A stretch of DNA of 64,000 bases from Centroberyx gerrardi (Eukaryota; Chordata; Actinopteri; Beryciformes; Berycidae): positions 21,228,260-21,292,259 of the forward strand of contig NC_136005.1 in the NCBI RefSeq assembly GCF_048128805.1. Reading direction: 5' to 3'. Below, in pieces: positions 27,080-38,094 of the stretch. Within the stretch, counting starts at the first letter, position 1; each line of letters begins with the position of its first letter. The notes beneath the pieces were generated by a model. It had not been told where the DNA came from. It ran no database searches and worked only from the letters and a program-made list of their open reading frames with translations. Made by a program: the position numbers and the translations under genes.

Positions 27080-27879
27080 TATTTGATCATCGAGTTCCAC
27101 AGCATGGAACTTTAATCTGCTGATCTTAATGTATTTAAATACAATACACTACTGTTATCATTTTATATTTGGCCAAATAAAGCATACATTTGGGGTCATT
27201 GAAGAATGGTTGCGGTTATGCAGCTGCAATTTCTTTTCCAGATGTAGTTTTTAGTCAGTACTAGCTTTGTGTCACACGTTTAGAAAAATATTCATGATTT
27301 ACATATAATTCAAAGTGTGTAGAATGTTGTTTTTTTTCATAAACTGTGATGTGAACTGGTTCCCTTTGTGCATTGCCTTGTTCATTTAATTTGAAGTCAA
27401 CTGGAGAGCTGTATTGGATCCAATTAAAACCTTGAAACTCAGATTCTCAGTGAATGGGAATATACAAAGCAATATAAACTTATGCAGATCAAATGGGAAA
27501 ATCATACCGATAGATGGGTACAGATGAAGTACATGGAGGGATCTAGTAGAGGGTAAACCCACTTGAACTCAGTTTGCCCCCAATTTATTTGTAAAATTAT
27601 TTTCCAACCTCGGCTGACAGAAATCTTTATAATGTAAATGAACGTTCATAATATATATCTTTGAAGTGTCAAACTGATGTAGTTATGTGGGGATACAGTC
27701 GTTAAGGAAAGCAAAAATAAATTCTCTGAAACTATAATTGATTTTTGTTTATTGGAGGTGGTTATTGCCATATGACCCACCTTTTTATTTACCACTACCT
27801 CACTGAAAATAACAATACATGAGATTAGTGTCGGGGTTAACAATCAACATCAATCATCGCTCCCCCTCCCCCATCCTTC

Positions 27880-27997
27880 AAGTTCACACAACCATTGCTC
27901 CTTCCTTCCTTCCTTCCCTTCCTCCTTCCCGTTACCGAATACAGCTGGACGCACACGTTTTATCAACCGGCCCGGTCCGCCACCGACAAACAGAGCA
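27880..27997 (+). promoter_or_regulatory. eef1d first exon with TOP-like pyrimidine tract
   Basis: A long pyrimidine run (CTTCC repeats, ending CTCCTTCCCGTT at about 27924) precedes a short CpG-containing stretch that ends in a strong donor, GAGCA/GTAAGT, at 27997/27998. Translation-factor mRNAs such as EEF1D normally begin with a 5' terminal oligopyrimidine tract that puts them under mTOR-dependent control. This is the expected form, but the start site itself is inferred. Confidence 0.5.
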
Positions 27998-28751
27998 GTA
28001 AGTAACGTTAACGTTAACTGACAGCTGGGGTTTCGGTCAGTGGATTTGGGGGGAATTTATTTCAAGGCAGGCTGGCATATTATCTTATACTTCATGCTTA
28101 GGAGGGACAGACAGCAGTGAATCAGAAGGCTAACGTCTGCTAGCTGAAGCTAGCAATCGGCAAGCTAAATCGAGGCAGCTAGCTAACGTTGGCCAGAGCT
28201 GAGCCATGCCGGCTTCACTGGCCGGCTGTGCTTCCTTGACAATTCATATAAATGACAAATTGGAAACGAATACTTTGGTGTCAGGTGTTAAAGTAATCGT
28301 TGCTATTCGTCACGCAACGTCAACCAACTAGATAATGACGAGTATTTATGACAGGACTCGCTTCGGGGTGATGTAAAATGGCTAATGTTAAGGTTAGCAG
28401 CCTTTTGATGATGACAGCGCTACTGGGGCCATGAAGGGCCATTCCCTTACCAGTCAGCATCTTACATTACATTTCCCCATTCCTATGATTAGTTTGATCA
28501 TCAGTCAAGGTATTCCTTTAATTTCAAGTGAAAATACATCCTTATACAGGCTTTGGATGTGTTAATCTCTGTGATCTTGGACTTTTAATGGCTTAGTAGT
28601 TAAGAGACAATCCTTGACTTGAATGACATTTGCTCAGCCGCCGTGTTGGTAAGCATCCGCCCTGCTAAAGTGTCCTTGAGCAAATCACTGACTCCCTACC
28701 CTGCTGCACTGTAGCTGACCCTGAGCTTAAGTATCACATTATTGTTTAGTA

Positions 28752-29087
28752 CAGTGGCTCTCAACGTGGGGTCCGGCGATCACCAGGGGTCCTTGAGGGG
28801 GTTCCAGGGGGTCCCCGGCAAATTGATGAATTGTTAAACCATTATTTCATTTACCAGAAGTTAACACAGTTAGAGAATGTAGAAGAATGACTGTTTTGGT
28901 CATAGTCTCACTGTTATCTCTCTACCTACAATACAGATAGTCATGGAATTCTGGACAAAATCATATCTAACAATATAAAATATTCTCAGATTTGGTTCCA
29001 AGAGGCAAAATCTCATCAAATGGGGGTCTGTGGCTCTAATGTGGACTGAATTGGGGTCCTTGATATGAAAAAGGTTGAGAATCACTG
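28752..29087. mobile_element. Non-autonomous hAT element, copy 2
   Basis: The ends CAGTGGCTCTCAACG and GTTGAGAATCACTG are flanked by a perfect 8-bp target duplication GTTTAGTA (28744-28751 and 29088-29095). It is the inverted counterpart of the element at 5704-6044, with the same interior. It sits in the first intron of eef1d and is non-coding. The intact duplication suggests it is younger than copy 1. Confidence 0.9.
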
Positions 29088-29095
29088 GTTTAGTA

Positions 29096-31500
29096 AATGG
29101 TCTCTGATTGCATCAACCAGCAGCATTCATAGCTACTCCTTTGACACCAACCAGGAGACCAGATTGTGGACTCCATGGTAATAGGTTATCCAAGGCGAAT
29201 TCCCCAGGTTATAATAAGGGTACACTTTCTGATCAGCACCATGAAATAAAACTAGAGTAAACCCTCAGTATGGTTATCAAGTCATTACACCATACAGTTG
29301 TCAATAGTGCATCTCCAAAAGGGTGCATCCCAGAGCTCCAGACATCGCTCCTCCTGTCCCCCACTTCCACCACCTCTCCTCTGTGACCGGCAAGCTGATG
29401 TTCGTGCTGCCATGTTGCTTGCTGTCCCAATGTTGGAGGACATGAGAAAAGGAGTTCCTGAAGACTCCCTTGGGGGTGGGGCGCTCACTGTGGCCACACC
29501 CAGAATATGACAATGACAAAACTTGTAATTAACATGGCAGGGGAATTTCCAGTTCATAAATGTGAGTATAATGATTAACGTAACTTGCAGTTAACGTTAA
29601 AGTCAGTGCTATTTTCTGACTTGTAACTTTTACTACTTAACGTCAACATCTTCAGGTCAGTGTGCCTGCATTGCATCAAAATTCTGATTGGCTATAAGGC
29701 GTATTGAGAGCTTGGGCTATGTCATCTATGATAGGGCCACTTCATCAATAGGAGACATCCATTTTTGATGATGGAGTAGCAAATGGCCTCTAATTTCCCC
29801 TCGCTCCCTCTCCTCCATTGCCCTCCTCGTCTCCTCCAAGTTACTTTGTGTAGGAGGGGAGGAAAGGAGTAGTGGAAAAAGCTTCGGGATGCACCCAAGG
29901 TGTTGCTTGATGACCTCACATATAATTGGAGCCTTGGAGGATGGCGAATAAAAAAGTTTGTACGTTTTTCCGTGTTTGCCATCATCCAAGACCAAAGGAG
30001 TAACCATGTGAATTCTGTTTGGGAGTTGATTTCCACATTAATGTATTAGCCAGGTTAATTATTTTTGAGAAATCTTTAACACACAGCTTCTTTCCTCTCA
30101 TCTTGCTCTCAGAATTGGACAAGTGAGTATTCTTCATGACATCGACTTGTAATTGGGTTTGGGTTTCATGTTGCTCACTTTTTACATAGTTGTATTTCCA
30201 GTGTAGTTTTAATTTATTTTGCAAGGTGGTGATTGTTTAATTTCTTTCTCAATGGCTTGCGGCTAAATGGATGAAAGGAACGTGTTGAGCATTTGACTTT
30301 GATACTAGTTTGATTTCAACACTTTTACCAAGGAAGGTGAGTCAAAGGCTTGATAAATATATGTAATGAACAGCAGGAAATGACTTCCTGGACCTGTGCC
30401 CAAATCCATTTCAGTTGTTTGATACGGTTGTATCAAAATGACTAACCTCCACATGGTGAAACATTTAGGGAATGCATTTCCTGTATCACAGCAGAACACT
30501 GTTCAGTCTTACAAACGCATGCTTGGCTTAATGTATGATTTTGCTGTCAAGGACAGAGCAAAACCTCTGAATACTTAATGAATTATAGTTTGGTTTTCTT
30601 GTTTGAGCATGTCAGTGCTGTTATCACAAATCCATCCATGCCAGCTTATTTGTTGTTTGTGCTATTTCATTTTATGTGAAGCATTTTGTAAACTGTTTAT
30701 AGATAAATACATAAAGTTAATTATTATTCATTTCCTAAATCTTCCAAAATGTTGCTTTTTACTCCTCATATCCAAACTTTGTTTGCATGCTTCATTTTTT
30801 TACCAATGTACTTTTAGCTCAGACATCATGTAAACGATATTGATTACAGTTTGTTAGCATTATTCTTGCAACCTGTCAGTGTCCAAGTGGCACAAGCGGT
30901 AAACCCAAATCCTGTTTTTACAAAAAAAATCTTTTATATATGCACTTGTCTACTTATTTTTGTTTGTTTGCTCACTTATTTTGTAAGCCATCGTGTAAGT
31001 GGGAAGATGAACTCAAGGGCTCAGCACTTTGCATTTTTGGCTTCACCTCAGACAATTTTCTGCATCCGCATTGGGCATTTAGAATGAAAAGCATCCAGAC
31101 CAGAGTTCATTTTCCCTTACTACCTTGTTTTCTTGAGACTGCTTTAGCAACCTGAGTGAGCTTAGCAATGGATATTGTCCTAACTTTGGAATGAGCATTT
31201 AAATGTTTTCTGTGGATGGTACATAAACCAGTCGATTCCATTCATTGAACATTTTAGCTAAAGCTCATCTGCATGGGGTTTGTCCAGTTTGCTGCATGCT
31301 ACTTGTGTTCCCCAGGGATTGATTTGTAGACTCTCTGCACTGTAGGGTATGATCCCCGAAACAACTCTTTGACAAAGCAGTTATTCTCTAACTGATTAAC
31401 TGACATCAGTTCTAGCACTGAGTCTCATCGATCAATCCCTTTTTTGTCTAATTGTCTGTAAACCTGTTTGCCTCTGTAACTAATCCAAGAGCCTATCCCT
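29096..31500. other. eef1d intron 1, remainder
   Basis: Intronic DNA between the presumed first exon and the long-isoform exon. Short open frames on both strands have no family features. No exon, RNA gene or complete repeat was recognised. Confidence 0.5.
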
Positions 31501-31533
31501 GTTATTCTCTTGTTTTTCTGCAACGGATCAAAG

Positions 31534-34500
31534 ATGATGCCTCAGAAGATCCCCCAGTGCTCTGCAGTGGATCAGTCGGAGCACGATCTACCGCCCAGCC
31601 ATTGTCAGGTGGACCGTTCCACCGATGTAGCGGTGGGAGGTAGGAACAAGGCTGACTCAGGCCAGAGAAATGGAGAGACGGCGTCATCCTCCCCAGAGAG
31701 TGGCAGCTTAAATGGAGACGGGAAGCGCAGTGGGAAAAGCCGCCGCCGTCGGAAACGTGTGTCAAATCCTGAGAGCCGCCTTGAGGGGAAGGTCGAAGGC
31801 AAAGTAAAGAATGTAGAGAAACCAAACCAGGGGACCAGCCAACCACCGGACCCCTGCGCAGTTCTGCTTGGCCTGAAGTCAGACTGTGCCTCTGTGTGGT
31901 TTGAGCGCAGCATCTATGAGCAAGCTGAGAGCCTGTACCAGTGCTGGCTGGCACGCTCTTCCAATGGGACCACCCAGCCGAACAGGTCACCTCCAGCCCG
32001 AGAGAACCGCCCCACCTCTCTGTCCTCCATGTCTCCCTCTCCCTCACGACCGGCATGCAGCCATGCCGATCAGGTGGCTTGTCACCATGTGGTACAGGCA
32101 GTGTGGGTGAACAAAGCAACCTTCGACCAAGCAGAGCGCCGCTTCGTTGAAGAATCCGTACAGCCGTCCATTCCAAACTCCCTGGACCTCCCATCTCCGC
32201 CTAACCGTCCAATCGCACCCGCAACACCTGATGAGGGATATCAGTCTCTAGCCCCAACTCCCGCAACCCCTATCCAGCAAGCAGCCGCCACACCAACCAC
32301 TCGTCAGCCGATTAACGGACTGCCCCGCATCCCAGTGGAGCTGCTCAGAGATGTGTGGCTGGAGAAACCCCTGTATGACCGTGCCGAGGCAGCCTTCTAC
32401 CAGAATCTCTATGGTAACAATTCCTCCAAACGGGCCAACTCTCCCTCCACCTCCAGAAGCAGTGATCATCCTCAAAGCCTTGTAGAAGAGGAGGAAGAAG
32501 AGGAGGAGGAGGAGGTGGTGGTGGAGGAAACACGGGTGGTCGCGCAGGGCAAGGCAGACGTCTTCCACGCCCTGCACCCTATCCAGGAGGAAGAGGAGCC
32601 GGCCGAGGTCCCAGAGGAGGAAGAAGCGTCTGTGGCGGGAGTCTGCTACTTCCTTCACCCAGACAGCGAGCGGGTGTGGCTGGACAAGTGGCGCTACGAT
32701 GCCGCAGAGAGCCGTTTCCGTGGTCACTGTGGGGCTGAAGCCGTGGTGGTGCAGGGGGCTCGGGGGCCAGACGCTGAGGCCTCGTCAGGTGCCTCCACCA
32801 GGCCACTGAGGGACAAGTATGACCCAGCCCAGGAGAATGGAGCCACCCCAAGCGTTTCAGTTCCTCTTTATGCTTTCAGTGTTATTTTATGTCTTTTTGT
32901 GTTGATTTCTTTTTTTTGGTTTGTTTGTTTTTTGAAAGTGATCTCTTTGATGATTTGTTTTTCCTTGCTTGTCTTTTTTTCACCTCTTGTTTTATTCCTC
33001 TGGTCTATTTTATAATTTTCATGCATGATTTGTTGTTTTTTTGTTCTGTGAAATTTTCTCTTGAGTTACTCTTTTTTTTTTTTAAAGAATTGCGTTGGGG
33101 TGGTCTGACTGTGGGGAGAATAGATAAAATAAAAGAATACATACATTGGGCCATAAAATGATCTGAGACATTATAGCTAAGAAAGAAAGAATTGTGGATA
33201 GAGGGTTTTTTTTTTTTTTTTTGGCTATTATTCTTATTAGTAGTAGTAATGGTAATTTTCTAACCTACTGTGTCCTTTTCATATATCCCTCTGTTGTCCT
33301 CCCTCGCTCTCTCCTCTGTAGCACCATGAGTGCAGTAGACTTCCTGGCCCAGGAGAAGATCTGGTTTGATAAACCTCGCTATGATGAGGCAGAGAGACGC
33401 TTCTATGAGCACATTAATGGCTCTTCACAATCACCACAGGTATCCACACTGTCCTAGCAGTTCTACCTATCCTTTGCTTTAAGTTGTCGCATCTCCCATC
33501 TGAAGCCATTTTGCTTCCCTCCTTGTAAGTACTTAATGCAACTCATGTAGGGACACAAAATGGCTATAGTTACACTCGTCATTTCAGTGCAGCTTTTATC
33601 ATCCAACCATGGCAGGTTACATTAAATGATACATAAGGAGGTACCGAGTCATGTACACAAGATTTAAAGAATACAGCCACAGGAAATGCATTACAGCCAT
33701 TTTCAGGCCAAGACTTGCAGTGATGTGATGTCATAAAATCTGATTTTAGGAATCAGGTCTCAAAAATGCCATAGGAATTACAAGTGTAACTATGGCGCGA
33801 GGCAAAGCAACTCATTGAGTGTATGGATTCTCTTGAGATTCCAGTTTTGGTGAAAATGCCTTTTCAAAAGAAAGGATGGACAAATATAAACAATGGCTTC
33901 TATCTGCTTGTATTCTTTAAGGATTTAGGGGCTAACAGCATTCTGCAAGACATTGCTCGGGCCCGGGAGAACATCCAGAAGTCTCTAGCAGGAGTAAGTA
34001 TTATTCTATAGGCTATGCACAGTATCTGCCTCTTGTCCAACATGATTTATTTATACTCCAGTGAATGTAGACTGAATGATCAGTTTAAAACACTGGACAC
34101 AGAGACTCACACAAACACATGCTCTGAATCCCCCATCTGTTTTGATCTTATATGCTATGCAGTTGGTGCTACGTGTCATTGTGACATTCTTTAAACGGGG
34201 TGCTTTTACTTTGACCTTTCATACCTGCAGCAGATAAGAGCCTCTCTGTAGAGTAGTTCTGGTTATCGCTGAGAACAACTGCAGCATATGGGTGAGCATG
34301 TAATTTGTACGTGCTTGGGAAATTGCTTGACAGATTTATCTTTTTGTTTTCTGACTGGTAGTGCTGTGTCATTTCCTTGTTGCCGGTAGGGTGAAAGAAC
34401 TTGTTTTGGATACTGATTTTTATTGAGCTAGTGGCTACGTGTTCAGCTCAAGCCATTAATAAAATGAACAAACGTGTACTCTGTAATGAGACACACGTGT

Positions 34501-37500
34501 GAAGGTATTATTGTAGCAAAACACCTGAGAACTTGCATGTTGGAATTTACACTCATAGAAAATATTGACACTTCTGTGGTTTTTAAATTTGAATTCACAG
34601 AAAGGATTTACAAATGTGCAAGCCAATATTTGAATGAATGGAATACAAGCTGCAAGATTGTAACATATGTGCAACAGCAGATTAGAGGAGTTGTAATCAC
34701 TGAGTTGTATTATATCCTCAAAAAATATATTGAAGAAAAAAATAGCAAATAAGTTAGCAGTTTGCAGCTTCTATTCCATTCATTCAAATGTTGACTTCCA
34801 CATTTGTGAATCTTTCCAGTGAATTCAAATTTAGGACACAGGTGTGTGTTCAGATGTTAATTTCCAGTATGCAAGTTATCAGGTGTTTTGCTACAATAAT
34901 ACCTTCATACGGATGTGTGAGTGGATGTAAGCGAACATCTGCTTTTAGCTTGATCTCTTCCATAACCTCCCGACTCTACATTGATTCCTTGCTTGCCTTG
35001 GGTAATGCTGTCTCTTCTAGGCTCCTCAGTAGCATTCCTTCATTTTAAAACCCCCTCTGCATGTCGTTCATTCAATTCTGTTCCTCCTTCCCTCCCTTTC
35101 CCCCTTTTCCCTGGTTTTTCTTTTCCATGCCTGAAATCCCCCCCCCCCCCCCCCCCCCCCCCCTCCCAGCTGAAGACTACGCTGTTTAACAGAGGGTCTG
35201 GTCAACCTTCCCTGAACCACCAATCCCAGCTCGTAAGTGCCCCTCCCACCCATCTTGTGTGTGGCTGGAACCACTTCTGGCAAGAACAACGGGGCTCTCT
35301 CACATTGCCCTCTCTGTGGACCTAGCTGACATCCACACTCAGTTGCTCAGAATTCCGCCTTTAGTCGGCTTATTAGTGGCATTATTGCCATTTGGAAAGA
35401 TGTAGGCTAATCAGTGTGGACTATGGCAGACATGGACCCCATCCAAGTAGCCGCCTTTCAACGTTCACCTCTTTGCACTTGTCTCTATCAGGGTCCAACC
35501 ATGGCTACTGTATTTCTGCTGCCAGTCTGGCTGTAGATGCTGGTGAGATGGACGTTGGTTGTGTGTTGTTGCGTGTTCACATGTATGGGGGTCTGCTTTC
35601 TAGGTTTGGTTTGAAGAGTGAACTAATATTTTGGATTGGCCACTAGATGTCACTCCCTCTCTTAATTGTGCAGACTTGTCACTCTCCACTGTCTTTTCTA
35701 TTTGCTATGCAGAGTACCAGCAGTGGGGCAGGCGATCAAGGGGAACTCGTATCTCGCATCAAGAGCCTGGAGCTTGAGAACCACAGCCTACACAAAGGTG
35801 GGTTTTTGTGTGTGGTCTTCAATCAGATATCAATCCATTTTGCTTTCTATTTTTATACCACCATGTTGTTTCTGTTACTTAGATTTTGTCTCACCTCCAC
35901 TGGCTATCTTCTTTTATTGAGAAGATGGTTATTTGCATATCTAATGTTAAAGACTATCTGCTTCTGTTTTATCACTGTGCAAATACACTAAACCAAATCA
36001 CAATTCAGGATCCCTTCAGTGGATTTCCTAGACTTTTTGAACCTGGTTGACTCCTCTCGTTCTGTTTGCTTAGTGGTGGACGACTTAAGGTCAGCACTTT
36101 CCAAACTGGAATGTCGGGTAGCAGTTCTGGAGAAATCCCCTGCTGCCGCAACCCCAGCCCCAGCTCCTGCAGCCCCCTACACAAATGTGAGTCTCTTCCC
36201 TCTTCAGCACGCAGGACAATCCTGTAATCACTCTTTAAGTCATCATCCTGTGTCGGGGTTCTACAGTGCTGCCATTTTAGCAGCATAACGTCAGAGAGAG
36301 GGAGTGAGCGACTAACGTTATCTTCGTTAATTTGTTCAGGGCACTCCTGCTCAGCAAAAGAAGACCAGCGCCCCAGTTAAAGAGGAGGAAGACGAGGAGG
36401 ATGACGATGATATTGACCTGTTTGGTAGTGACGATGAAGATCCAGAAGCAGAACGAATCAAAGAGCAGAGGTTGAAAGAGTATGCAGAGAGGAAGGCCAA
36501 GAAACCCGCCCTCATCGCCAAGTCCTCAATCTTATTGGACGTCAAGCCTGTATGTCACAGTCTATTCACTTGTTAAGCATTGTCATTGTTTATACAGCAG
36601 CCTAAAACACAACACGCGCACATTGAGTTCTGAGATCATTTGACAGTAGCTTTTACCCTTTCATCTTGTACTTTATCCCTCACCCTCCTCCCCTCCCCTT
36701 TCAGTGGGACGATGAAACTGACATGGCGAAGCTGGAGGAGTGTGTGCGCTCGGTGCAGGCTGACGGCCTGTTATGGGGCACGTCCAAGCTGGTTCCTGTG
36801 GGCTACGGCATCAAGAAGCTACAGATTGCATGTGTGGTGGAGGATGACAAGGTGGGAACAGACATGTTGGAAGAGGAGATCACCAAGTTTGAGGACTATG
36901 TGAGTACAAAGATGGTGTGCTGTTGTGCCGTAGTCTTATCACATATTTGGTGAGTGTTTTTTGTAAAGGTCCCACACCATGCCACAGACCAGTTGAGCAA
37001 GAGAGACCCCTTTTACACCTGGCATTGTGTGTGTGATGTGATTGTGTTATGATAGAATAAAAATGTGGTGTTAACTCTCAAATTTACTTAACTATTAGGA
37101 ACTATGTTTTGTTTACCATGTTTTGAAAGACGAATCAGATTTCTATGTGTATTCTGGGGACACTTCAATTTGAGTTGTAAACAATCCAGCTAAATCATTC
37201 CAGACCATGGATGTCAAACCATGTGCCATTGAGGGCGAGAGTATGCAGGTTTTGACTCCAGCCTAACGCTACACCAGCTGATTTGAAGGTCTGCTAACTG
37301 GTGAAATCACCTGGGTTAGTCTTTGGTTGAAATGAAAACCCGCACACTCTCGGCCCTCCATGGCAGATGGTTTGACACCCCGGGTCTAGACACAATCTAC
37401 ATACAAGTTGCATGCTAATGTCAGATGTGAAGGTGGCCATAGAATACCAGTCACCTACAGATGCACAGTCCCAGAATATCCTTGCAGATACGGTGTTAAA

Positions 37501-37606
37501 TTACAATCTTGGCGTGGACTCTTGGTCTGTAATCTCATGCAAGTTATTCCCTCTTGCTCTATTTCAGGTCCAGAGTGTTGACGTAGCTGCTTTCAACAAG
37601 ATCTGA
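31534..37606 (+). CDS. eef1d: Elongation factor 1-delta, long isoform (eEF1BdeltaL)
   Basis: A 1283-nt exon (31534-32816) encodes about 427 residues and joins at GGACAA/GTATGA to 33322 with matching phase (reading ...RDNTMSAVDF). With the downstream exons this gives a protein of about 725 residues. In mammals this long form is a nuclear, heat-shock-responsive transcription regulator. The exon carries four copies of a W-x2-K-x2-[YF]-[DE]-x-AE motif ([12 protein letters not shown] near 121, [12 protein letters not shown] near 190, [12 protein letters not shown] near 274, [12 protein letters not shown] near 381), like the human long exon. A fifth, [12 protein letters not shown], begins the small form. 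Also visible are a basic region KSRRRRKR (possible nuclear signal), Pro/Ser-rich linkers and a Glu run near 318-330. The other donors tested (32788, 32853) give a stop or a wrong frame. The start is the first of two ATGs at 31534/31537, after an AAG acceptor-like site. Confidence 0.85.
33326..37606 (+). CDS. eef1d: Elongation factor 1-delta, canonical isoform
   Basis: Exons 33326-33439, 33922-33993, 35170-35232, 35713-35797, 36074-36186, 36340-36549, 36705-36899 and 37568-37606 join in phase to 296 residues. The protein is the delta subunit of the eEF1B guanine-nucleotide exchange complex that reloads eEF1A with GTP. It shows the N-terminal eEF1B-gamma binding segment ([11 protein letters not shown]), the leucine-zipper region ([16 protein letters not shown] then a Val/Leu heptad pattern), and the acidic EF1-beta central region with the casein-kinase-2 type site [11 protein letters not shown]. 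The catalytic GEF domain follows ([17 protein letters not shown]...[12 protein letters not shown]) and ends VAAFNKI. The 63-nt exon at 35170 ([12 protein letters not shown]...) is in-frame and so could be skipped, giving 275 residues. The acceptor of the 33322 exon leaves CACC before the ATG, a good Kozak context. Poly(A) signal at 37676-37681. Confidence 0.95.
34492..34920. repeat. Long inverted-repeat element in eef1d intron
   Basis: Arms of about 160 bases (34492-34655 and 34755-34920) are diverged reverse complements, sharing for example GAAGGTATTATTGTAGCAAA and the ends CACACGTGTG / GGATGTGTG. It is non-coding and has a short AT-rich centre. It looks like an old fold-back or MITE element. 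If transcribed it would fold into a long stem in the pre-mRNA. Confidence 0.75.
35138..35163. repeat. Poly-C tract at a splice acceptor
   Basis: Twenty-six consecutive C, followed by TCCCAG and the 63-nt eef1d exon at 35170. It acts as the polypyrimidine tract of that acceptor. A long G/C homopolymer is length-unstable and sequencing-prone, so the count may be inexact. Confidence 0.9.
37211..37380. repeat. Fold-back MITE, copy A
   Basis: Left arm ATGTCAAACCATGTGCCATT and right arm reading TGGCAGATGGTTTGACACCC on the plus strand are diverged reverse complements, each followed inward by a 'GAGGG...GAGAGT.TGCAGGTTTT' type segment. It is the same family as 41470-41625 but more diverged. It lies in the last intron of eef1d. 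Confidence 0.8.
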
Positions 37607-37675
37607 TTCAAGCATGTCTTGTCCCATTCTGTCCACACTCCTTTTCTCTGCTGATTGTGTCAAACGGTTAATAAT

Positions 37676-37681
37676 AATAAA
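37676..37681 (+). terminator. eef1d polyadenylation signal
   Basis: AATAAA 70 bases after the eef1d stop codon, a short 3' UTR typical of highly expressed translation-factor mRNAs. Confidence 0.65.
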
Positions 37682-38094
37682 AACAAGCTCTTGCACTAAA
37701 GCCCTGTCTCCTGAATCTAAAAATATTGAATGTGAAGTAAAAGGAATAGAGGAAACCAATTTAGTGTTGGCTTCAGATTTTAATATTTGCTATGAATAGA
37801 AGACGTCTGTTTGGTCACAGAGGTATTTATAGGCTGAATATATGCATTTTGTCATACATTTGAAAACAAATGGTGAATAACAAGGCACATCAGTCAGTGA
37901 GGTTTAAAGTGTTGCATGCCCAAAGTGCATTGTTTACCAAGCTGTATTGAGAAACCATATCTAGCTAGCTATAAAGGGATACGCATGCTATAGTGGCAAA
38001 GTACAGTCCTATACCTGAGTAACATGCAAAACTACAAATAGTTCTGACCTACTAAATTATAACGTTAAAAGGTATGCTGACTTCCTGTGTTCTG

